Shown here: in pieces, positions 1 to 4,152 of the stretch
How positions within the stretch are numbered: the first letter of the stretch is position 1
How the letters are laid out: every line of letters begins with the position of its first letter
Assembly: GCA_030612225.1 (NCBI GenBank)
Contig: JAUWOH010000248.1
Span: 1-5,212 of the forward strand
Length of the DNA: 5,212 nt
Reading direction: 5' to 3'
From: Desulfobacteraceae bacterium
Lineage (GTDB): Bacteria; Desulfobacterota; Desulfobacteria; Desulfobacterales; JAUWMJ01
The notes under the pieces: generated by a model
Database searches by the model: none
What the model was told of the DNA's origin: nothing
What the model saw: only the letters and a program-made list of their open reading frames with translations
Position numbers and translations under genes: made by a program

Positions 1-50
1 CTTTGGGCCATGTCAGAGACAAACGACTATGCCGAATTGATTAGCCCATG
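1..50. other. Left-edge sequence with no identifiable gene
   Basis: All three forward frames close early: stops at 38-40 and 42-44, and at 79-81 inside the repeat array. Any one of them could be the last codons of a gene that begins before the window. In many bacteria rodA follows the PBP2 gene (mrdA), but none of the short peptides readable here resembles a PBP2 C-terminus. I therefore make no assignment and regard the stretch as the end of an unknown gene or as intergenic DNA. Confidence 0.3.
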
Positions 51-78
51 TTACGAGTTACGGGTTGCGTGTTACGAG
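51..78 (+). repeat. Degenerate heptamer array, left arm (4 units)
   Basis: Four 7-bp units lie in perfect phase at 51-57, 58-64, 65-71 and 72-78. They read TTACGAG, TTACGGG, TTGCGTG and TTACGAG, giving a consensus near TTRCGNG. The array is the opposite-orientation partner of the one at 221-262, so the two form imperfect inverted arms around an AT-rich core of about 140 bp. Nothing in it looks coding. Its function is unknown. A dispersed intergenic repeat is the most likely explanation. Confidence 0.75.
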
Positions 79-103
79 TGATGGAATGAATCCTATCTCA
101 ATT

Positions 104-138
104 TAATATTGAATTTGCTCGGATAAAATTCAATATTA
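104..138. repeat. Perfect 13-bp AT-rich inverted repeat
   Basis: TAATATTGAATTT at 104-116 is followed by a 9-base loop and its exact reverse complement AAATTCAATATTA at 126-138. It could form a hairpin or cruciform, or act as a dimeric protein-binding site. There is no U-tract and the stem has only one G-C type pair, so it is not a convincing intrinsic terminator. It lies inside the AT-rich core between the two heptamer arrays, upstream of rodA. Confidence 0.7.
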
Positions 139-165
139 TTGTTAAATAATGATCGAAATAAAATA

Positions 166-174
166 TGGTATAAA
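166..174 (+). promoter_or_regulatory. Possible extended -10 promoter upstream of rodA
   Basis: TGG followed by TATAAA (169-174) fits an extended -10 element of the TGnTATAAT type. No good -35 hexamer lies 16-18 bp upstream, where the sequence around 146-151 is only TAATGA. The surrounding DNA is very AT-rich, so such matches arise easily by chance. If real, transcription would start near 181 and pass through the second heptamer array into rodA. An upstream promoter outside the window is equally possible. Confidence 0.3.
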
Positions 175-220
175 ATAATCAACAATATTTAATGTAAGAA
201 AATAACAAGACGCTGTTTGT

Positions 221-262
221 AACCCGAAACCCGAAACCCGCAACTCGCAACTCGCAACGTGT
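221..262 (-). repeat. Degenerate heptamer array, right arm (5 units plus one decayed)
   Basis: Phased 7-bp units lie at 221-227, 228-234, 235-241, 242-248 and 249-255. On the + strand they read AACCCGA (twice), AACCCGC and AACTCGC (twice). A degenerate sixth unit, AACGTGT, is at 256-262. On the minus strand the consensus is TTNCGRG, matching the left array at 51-78 in inverted orientation. Unit-by-unit variation at two positions suggests an old or relaxed repeat rather than a recent slippage product. Confidence 0.75.
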
Positions 263-272
263 GGCGTTTACG

Positions 273-350
273 ATGGAACCCCTTATAGAGGTGATCAAGG
301 CCGAGCCCGTTGGACTCGGATATTTACTGAAACAAAACAACAATGTTTGA
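273..350 (+). CDS. Very small ORF overlapping the rodA start (doubtful)
   Basis: ATG at 273 opens a 25-codon frame that begins MEPLIEVIKAEP and ends with TGA at 348-350. The stop lies eight bases inside rodA (shared sequence ATGTTTGA). The frame stays open back to a stop at 195-197, across the right heptamer array. I recognise no family. It could be a short leader peptide whose translation feeds rodA, since rodA has no visible Shine-Dalgarno sequence of its own. It could also be the remnant C-terminus of an upstream gene interrupted by the repeat region, or chance. No clear ribosome binding site precedes 273. Confidence 0.25.
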   Translation: MEPLIEVIKAEPVGLGYLLKQNNNV

Positions 351-1446
351 CAGAAGATTCATACAATATTTTGACTGGGGCTTACTGGGATTGGTGCTTT
401 TGCTCAGTTGTCTTGGTTGTATTACGCTGTACAGCGCAGTAACAGCCGGCGAAGCCACGCTCGATAAAATGTTTTATATCAAGCAAGTGGTATGGTTTTG
501 TGCCGGACTGATGTTAATGGCTTTTTCCTTTTTATTCAATTATAAATTATTGGACAGGTGGGCGTATACGATTTATACGGTTTGTATTTTGCTTTTAATC
601 GCTGTTTTATTTCTTGGAAAACATGTCAGCGGATCACAAAGATGGCTGATGATAGGCCCTCTGTCGATTCAGCCATCTGAACTGGTAAAGATTGCAGTGA
701 TAATTATTCTGGCCAGATACTATTCAAAGCATGCATATACGCGGGGATTTACACTGCGTAATCTTATTGAGCCTGCGATACTGGTCATAATTCCATTTGT
801 TTTGATTGTAAGACAGCCTGATCTTGGAACAGCACTTGTAGTTTTTCTGATTGCCGCTTCAATAACTGTTTTTGTAAGGATTGAAAGGCGATCATTTATA
901 TATATCATTATTTCGTGTATGACGGCTTTTCCTGTTGTATGGTTTTTTTTAAAAGAATATCAGCAAAGGCGTATATTAACATTTATAAATCCTGAACGGG
1001 ATCCTCTGGGCGCAGGCTACCATATAATTCAATCAAAAATTGCCATTGGTTCGGGTATGATCACCGGGAGGGGCTTTTTAAAAGGAACACAAAATACGCT
1101 GTCTTTTCTTCCTGAAGAACATACGGATTTTATTTTTTCAGTTTTGGCGGAAGAATGGGGGTTTGCCGGTTCAGTATTTCTTATTTTTCTTTTCCTGATG
1201 TTGCTCATAAAAGGATTAAATGTAGCTTACGGGTGCAGGGACCCCTTTGGCACAATCCTTTCTGTCGGAATATCGGCAATGATATTCTGGCAGGTTGTTA
1301 TTAATATAGGGATGGTAATGGGGCTTATGCCGGTTGTTGGTGTGCCTTTGCCGTTTATCAGCTATGGGGGCTCATCTATTGTTGTTACGATAGTTTGTGT
1401 TGGTATTTTGATAAATGTGAGTATGAGGCGGTTCATGCTTGAATAA
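343..1446 (+). CDS. rodA: Rod-shape-determining protein RodA (SEDS peptidoglycan glycosyltransferase)
   Basis: RodA is an inner-membrane SEDS-family enzyme that polymerises lipid II into glycan strands. It works with the transpeptidase PBP2 in the elongasome that builds the side wall. The 367-residue product has the family's usual length and is almost entirely hydrophobic, consistent with about ten membrane segments. Visible motifs are GSQRW (97-101), QPSELVK (110-116), QPDLGTAL (158-165), YQQRRILTFINPERDP (206-221) and FLPEEHTDFIF (255-265). The Asp at position 262 matches the essential Asp262 of E. coli RodA. The C-terminal GVPLPFISYGGSS motif is at 333-345. The FINPERDPLGAGYH and LPEEHTDFIF forms point to RodA rather than FtsW. 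ATG 343 is the only start between the in-frame stop at 328-330 and Met43, which lies inside the conserved N-terminal region. No Shine-Dalgarno sequence is visible upstream, which is unusual for this window. Confidence 0.96.
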   Translation: MFDRRFIQYFDWGLLGLVLLLSCLGCITLYSAVTAGEATLDKMFYIKQVVWFCAGLMLMAFSFLFNYKLLDRWAYTIYTVCILLLIAVLFLGKHVSGSQRWLMIGPLSIQPSELVKIAVIIILARYYSKHAYTRGFTLRNLIEPAILVIIPFVLIVRQPDLGTALVVFLIAASITVFVRIERRSFIYIIISCMTAFPVVWFFLKEYQQRRILTFINPERDPLGAGYHIIQSKIAIGSGMITGRGFLKGTQNTLSFLPEEHTDFIFSVLAEEWGFAGSVFLIFLFLMLLIKGLNVAYGCRDPFGTILSVGISAMIFWQVVINIGMVMGLMPVVGVPLPFISYGGSSIVVTIVCVGILINVSMRRFMLE

Positions 1447-1559
1447 CCTATAAGCATTCACAAGCACAGCATCTGCGCGCTATCAGGGCGACCAGCATAG
1501 CAGACTATAGCTGGTCGCCCTGATCACGTACATCTGCTGCACCTGTGAACGCTTACAGG
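1447..1559. repeat. 113-bp long imperfect palindrome after rodA
   Basis: One symmetry axis spans the whole segment. The core is a perfect 15-bp arm, ATCAGGGCGACCAGC (1482-1496) against 1510-1524. After a one-base bulge at 1509, a further 4 bp (1497-1500 with 1505-1508) close on a CAGA loop. Outward, pairing resumes in the same register: 1467-1471 with 1535-1539, 1457-1462 with 1544-1549, 1451-1455 with 1551-1555, and 1447-1449 with 1557-1559. All non-paired positions are A:C or T:C mismatches of one or two bases. It begins at the base after the rodA stop. It lacks a U-tract, so it is not a typical intrinsic terminator, but it could stall polymerase, protect the rodA mRNA 3' end, or be a palindromic repeat element. 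Confidence 0.8.
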
Positions 1560-1590
1560 ACGCAGTATGAAATTTTAATTATAAAGAACC

Positions 1591-1620
1591 GTCCGGCATT
1601 CAGACGTCTGAGTGCCGGAC
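1591..1620. repeat. 30-bp near-perfect palindrome upstream of bactofilin
   Basis: GTCCGGCA (1591-1598) pairs with TGCCGGAC (1613-1620). The inner arms TTCAG and CTGAG pair with one T:G wobble, and the centre is ACGT. This gives a 13-bp stem with a 4-base loop. The first T-run (1634-1638) is 13 bases past the stem, too far for a standard rho-independent terminator. It may terminate or attenuate readthrough from rodA, bind a dimeric regulator, or be a second small repeat. It lies 62 bp upstream of the bactofilin start codon. Confidence 0.65.
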
Positions 1621-1665
1621 TCATCTGGGTATATTTTTCAATAGGCTGAATAATACGAACAATTA

Positions 1666-1672
1666 AGGAGGG
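1666..1672 (+). promoter_or_regulatory. Strong Shine-Dalgarno site for bactofilin
   Basis: AGGAGGG sits 10 bases before ATG 1683 and fixes that codon as the start. No other start codon in this frame is served by such a site. Its strength contrasts with rodA, which has no visible ribosome binding site, and suggests that bactofilin is translated at a higher rate. Confidence 0.8.
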
Positions 1673-1682
1673 TATTAAAGAT

Positions 1683-2111
1683 ATGAAGAAAGGTAAAAAA
1701 CACGATTCTATATCTACTTTTCTGGGGTCTGATGCAAGTATTGACGGAACAGTAGAATTCCGTGGTGCTATCAGGCTGGATGGGAATGTAAAAGGAAAGA
1801 TCAAAAGCAATGGTGGTACGGTTATTGTGGGTGAGAAGGCTGTGGTTGAGGCGAAAATAACTGTGGGAGTTGCCATAATCATGGGCGAGGTACACGGAAC
1901 AATAGATGCCCAGGACAGGATTGAGATTTATCCTCCGGGTCGTGTTGTCGGTGATATTCAAGCTCCGGTTATAACTGTTGAGGAAGGAGGTATTTTCAAT
2001 GGGAATTGTACTATGAAAGACCAGACAATTCCTTCAAAAAAAAAGAAAGATATATCTCAAAAACCTCCTGCAATTAAAGCAGTTGCGGCTGAAGCTCAAA
2101 AAGAAAAATAA
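1683..2111 (+). CDS. Bactofilin (polymer-forming cytoskeletal protein, DUF583/CcmA family)
   Basis: Bactofilins self-assemble without nucleotide into membrane-associated filaments that scaffold cell-wall enzymes, polarity factors or stalk growth. The 142-residue product has the family's layout. A short basic N-terminal tail (MKKGKKHDSISTF) precedes the first SxxTFLG-like motif. A right-handed beta-helix core covers roughly residues 16-112, made of repeating turns such as IDGTVEF, LDGNVKGKI, GEVHGTIDA and GRVVGDIQAP with regularly spaced Gly and Val/Ile. A Lys/Ala-rich, probably disordered tail covers 113-142. The start is fixed by AGGAGG upstream. It lies after rodA on the same strand, which fits a cell-shape role, and before the ATP synthase genes. 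The tail contains a run of nine A's (2036-2044) encoding Lys residues. Confidence 0.93.
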   Translation: MKKGKKHDSISTFLGSDASIDGTVEFRGAIRLDGNVKGKIKSNGGTVIVGEKAVVEAKITVGVAIIMGEVHGTIDAQDRIEIYPPGRVVGDIQAPVITVEEGGIFNGNCTMKDQTIPSKKKKDISQKPPAIKAVAAEAQKEK

Positions 2112-2127
2112 ATGTTTAAAAAAACCT

Positions 2128-2157
2128 TTGACAATTTATTTGGTCTGGTGCTATACA
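2128..2157 (+). promoter_or_regulatory. Predicted sigma-70 promoter of the atp operon
   Basis: A consensus -35 hexamer TTGACA (2128-2133) is followed by an 18-bp spacer and TATACA (2152-2157). A TG pair at 2149-2150 forms an extended -10 (TGCTATACA). This is the best promoter match in the window. Transcription would begin near 2164 and give a leader of about 265 bases before the b' start, carrying the inverted-repeat element at 2207-2365. It begins 16 bp after the bactofilin stop, so the atp genes may be transcribed independently of rodA-bactofilin. Confidence 0.65.
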
Positions 2158-2206
2158 GCGCCAGGGTTGATGGAGTCAAAATTTTAGCAAATTGTAATAT
2201 TTAACA

Positions 2207-2365
2207 GAGGCAGTTTCAAAATGTTCAATTTCGAAGTCTCCGCTTATCTGTTCGAGATCAAGGAAGGCGAAAATTTTAACCGGAGGAATACATGGAGTAT
2301 TTCGAGGATTAAAATTTGAGCTTGACGCAGATATCGGACAAAAGGGGACGTTTTGAAACTGGCTC
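2207..2365. repeat. MITE-like element with 20-bp terminal inverted repeats and an inner hairpin
   Basis: The end segments 2207-2226 and 2346-2365 pair over 20 positions with one G:G mismatch and two T:G wobbles. Their core is CAGTTTCAAAA against TTTTGAAACTG. A second hairpin sits inside: 2271-2279 pairs with 2309-2317 and 2287-2291 with 2297-2301, around the loop ATGGA. The bases TAATATT occur on both sides (2195-2201 and 2368-2374) and could be a target-site duplication, although the DNA is AT-rich. There is no transposase. A 32-codon ORF (2221-2319) lies inside but is probably a by-product. Together with the promoter at 2128-2157 this accounts for most of the 318-bp gap. Alternatively it is a structured regulatory leader of the atp mRNA. 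Confidence 0.6.
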
Positions 2366-2415
2366 GATAATATTGCAGCTTTTCTGCACTTAACACTTGA
2401 AATTTTATCATAGAT

Positions 2416-2424
2416 GGAGGGGGC
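2416..2424 (+). promoter_or_regulatory. Shine-Dalgarno site for atpF'
   Basis: The purine run GGAGGGGGC lies just upstream of ATG 2430, with nine bases between GGAGG and the start. It is the only free-standing ribosome binding site of the ATP synthase genes in this window. The later genes start within overlaps of the preceding stop codons. Confidence 0.75.
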
Positions 2425-2429
2425 TATAA

Positions 2430-2978
2430 ATGAAATCTTCTGGTCTAAGCCGGAAAGGTTTTATGGTTTTCGTACTTTTCCTGGCAGTGGGGGTGCTGTT
2501 TTCCGCCACAATCGCCCTGGGTTCTTCAGGAGAAGAGTCCGGAGGTGGGATAACCGTAATACCTGACGGGTCACTTCTTATACAGATTGTCAATTTTATT
2601 TTTCTTATCTTTATTTTAAATATTATACTGTACAAACCGATACGGAACGTATTGATTCAAAGAAAGGAAAAGATTACCGGTCTCGAAGAAGGAATCGAAG
2701 CTTTCGACAGAGATGCCATAGAGAAAGAAGATGCTTTTGCTTCCGGCATCAAGGCTGCAAGGGCAGATGGTTTGAAAGAAAAGGAAGCTTTGCTTACAGC
2801 TGCTGCCGAAGAACAGAGCAAGATAATCGAAAAAATAAATAAGAAGGCCCAGGCTGGCCTCGCAGAAGTCAAAGAAAAAATCACCAAAGATGCCGAGGAC
2901 GTAAAGGCGTCCCTTCTTCAAGAAATTGATGGATTTGCAAATGCTATTGGTGAGAAGATTCTGGGGAGGGCTGTTTGA
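2430..2978 (+). CDS. atpF': F1Fo ATP synthase subunit b' (peripheral stalk)
   Basis: Subunits b' and b form the membrane-anchored coiled-coil stator that holds F1 against rotation. The 182-residue protein has a hydrophobic N-terminal stretch (about 11-31, after a basic SRKG) that resembles a signal peptide. A Gly/Ser/Glu-rich linker follows, then a membrane segment at about 48-68. This runs into YKPIRNVLIQRKEKI, the typical b-subunit exit from the membrane. A long charged, Ala/Lys/Glu-rich coiled coil covers about 72-165. The family is divergent in sequence. The assignment rests on the topology, the KP motif, and its place immediately before a second b-type gene, delta and alpha. Which of the two paralogues is b' and which is b follows the usual gene order and is an inference. 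Its TGA overlaps the next ATG by one base. Confidence 0.88.
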   Translation: MKSSGLSRKGFMVFVLFLAVGVLFSATIALGSSGEESGGGITVIPDGSLLIQIVNFIFLIFILNIILYKPIRNVLIQRKEKITGLEEGIEAFDRDAIEKEDAFASGIKAARADGLKEKEALLTAAAEEQSKIIEKINKKAQAGLAEVKEKITKDAEDVKASLLQEIDGFANAIGEKILGRAV

Positions 2979-3601
2979 TGAATAAATCTGGAATAAAAAA
3001 GCCCGGTATTAGCTGCAAGCATAGTTTGATTAAAAGCAGGACGTTTATGGTCGTTGCCATAATGTTGCTGCTTTTTTTGTTTTCAGGAGTTGTTGCGGCT
3101 TCCGGCGGCGGAGATCAAAAATCAAAAGGGTGGGTCGCTACAGACACCTATAAAGTTATGAATTTTGCTGTTTTGGCCATAGGTCTTTTTCTCCTTTTGC
3201 GTAAACCGATTTCCCAGGCACTAAATGCTCGTATTAAGGGGATACGGGAACAGCTAAGTGAGTTAGAAGAAAAAAAAGAAACAGCCGAGAAAAAACTGGC
3301 TGAATATAATGAAAAATTCCTGAAATTAGATCGGGAAGCCGAACACATTGTCGCAGAATACATAAAGCAGGGCAATGAGGCCAAAGCAAGAATACTCAAA
3401 GAAGCGGAATCAGCAGCTGTAAAACTCGAAGAACAGGCTAAAAAGAATATCGAAAATGAGTTTAAAAAGGCCAAATCAAAACTGCATGAAGAGATACTTG
3501 AACAGGCACTTGTAAAGGCTGAAGAGATTATTAAAAGCAAAATAGATACCAAGGACCAGGACAGGCTGGTAGATGAATATTTAGAGAAGGTGGTGGCGTA
3601 A
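2978..3601 (+). CDS. atpF: F1Fo ATP synthase subunit b (peripheral stalk)
   Basis: This is the second stator subunit, 207 residues from ATG 2978. A TTG lies one codon earlier (2975), but ATG 2978 in the TGATG overlap with the b' stop is the better start, with GGGGAGG about eight bases upstream. The N-terminus is basic (residues 1-21) with a hydrophobic signal-like stretch (22-41) ending near VVAAS. A Gly-rich linker and a membrane segment at about 57-76 follow, ending in LLLRKPISQAL, the conserved Arg-Lys-Pro membrane exit of b subunits. A highly charged coiled coil covers about 80-190, followed by the C-terminal part that contacts delta. Like b', it carries a hydrophobic stretch beyond the single anchor of E. 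coli b. Its TAA overlaps the delta ATG (TAATG), which implies coupled translation. Confidence 0.92.
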   Translation: MNKSGIKKPGISCKHSLIKSRTFMVVAIMLLLFLFSGVVAASGGGDQKSKGWVATDTYKVMNFAVLAIGLFLLLRKPISQALNARIKGIREQLSELEEKKETAEKKLAEYNEKFLKLDREAEHIVAEYIKQGNEAKARILKEAESAAVKLEEQAKKNIENEFKKAKSKLHEEILEQALVKAEEIIKSKIDTKDQDRLVDEYLEKVVA

Positions 3602-4152
3602 TGAAAAATCTGGCAATAGCACGGCGTTATGCCAAGGCTCTTTTGCTTATCGGAAAAGAGGACGGTAAGGCTGACGCTTATAGAGAGGAACTGGATGGGC
3701 TTGCAAGTCTGATTGCAAGGGAAAAAGAGCTTGATCAGGCAATTTGTAACCCTCTTTATGATACACAGGGCCGCAAAAAGGTTTTAAATGCGATAATCGA
3801 AAAGCTGGATCTTTCAAAAGTTATGACGGCATTTCTCTTGTTATTATTTGATAAAGGGCGGTTTGGATTCATCGGCAATATAAGCGATTTTTATCAGAAA
3901 CTGGCTGATGAGCTGAAAGGTGTTGCGCGTGCCAGCCTGGTTTCGGCTACTGAACTTTCATCCGAAACCATTGAAAAAATTCGTATGACCCTGTCAAACA
4001 AGACAGGTAAGGATATTGTTTTGGAGGTTGAACAAGATTCCGGTTTAATAGGAGGAATTGTTACAAAAATAGGGGACCTTGTTCTTGATGGAAGTATTAA
4101 AACACAATTACTTAATATGAGAGAATCTTTAAAAAGGGGTGAGAGTGTATAA
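3601..4152 (+). CDS. atpH: F1 ATP synthase subunit delta (OSCP homologue)
   Basis: Delta caps the F1 head and joins it to the b/b' stalk. The 183-residue length is normal. The N-terminal helical domain starts with the characteristic IARRYAKALL (6-15), followed by ICNPLYDTQGRKKVL (48-62) in the region that binds alpha N-termini. The segment FLLLLFDKGRF (78-88) is the conserved LL-x-L-x-x-x-x-R-type helix. The C-terminal domain carries the family signature from Asp146 to Ile166: DSGLIGG, then IGDLVLDGSI. AAGGTGG (3587-3593) lies seven bases before the ATG, inside the end of atpF. The stop overlaps the atpA start by one base. No residue expected from the family appears to be missing. Confidence 0.95.
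   Translation: MKNLAIARRYAKALLLIGKEDGKADAYREELDGLASLIAREKELDQAICNPLYDTQGRKKVLNAIIEKLDLSKVMTAFLLLLFDKGRFGFIGNISDFYQKLADELKGVARASLVSATELSSETIEKIRMTLSNKTGKDIVLEVEQDSGLIGGIVTKIGDLVLDGSIKTQLLNMRESLKRGESV

Noticed and set aside
51..262. CRISPR array
   Set aside because: The repeats are only 7 bp, contiguous without spacers, and inverted between the two arrays, which does not fit CRISPR structure.
1591..1640. Intrinsic terminator between rodA and bactofilin
   Set aside because: The stem is good, but the T-run begins 13 bases after it instead of directly following, so it does not meet the normal terminator layout. It is kept as a palindrome only.
1553..1961. Long open frames on the minus strand across bactofilin (1553-1882 and 1638-1961)
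   Set aside because: They are antisense shadows of a clear bactofilin gene, with low-complexity composition, no family resemblance, and overlap with the palindromes upstream.
1981..1991. Strong internal Shine-Dalgarno-like run (GAGGAAGGAGG) in bactofilin with an ATG soon after
   Set aside because: The out-of-frame ATG at 1999 gives only five codons before a stop, and the run encodes Glu-Glu-Gly-Gly in the beta-helix. It is also too far from the nine-A run to act as a frameshift stimulator.
2112..2204. 30-codon ORF beginning immediately after the bactofilin stop (starts MFKKTFDNLFGLV)
   Set aside because: It has no ribosome binding site and no recognisable family, and its bases contain the near-consensus promoter at 2128-2157. 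The contact with the bactofilin stop (TAA then ATG) could mean coupling, but the evidence is too thin to call a gene.
3148..3552. 134-codon minus-strand frame opposite atpF
   Set aside because: It is the Ser/Phe/Leu-rich mirror of a Glu/Lys-rich coiled coil, a well-known artefact of codon composition. The sense protein is clearly subunit b.
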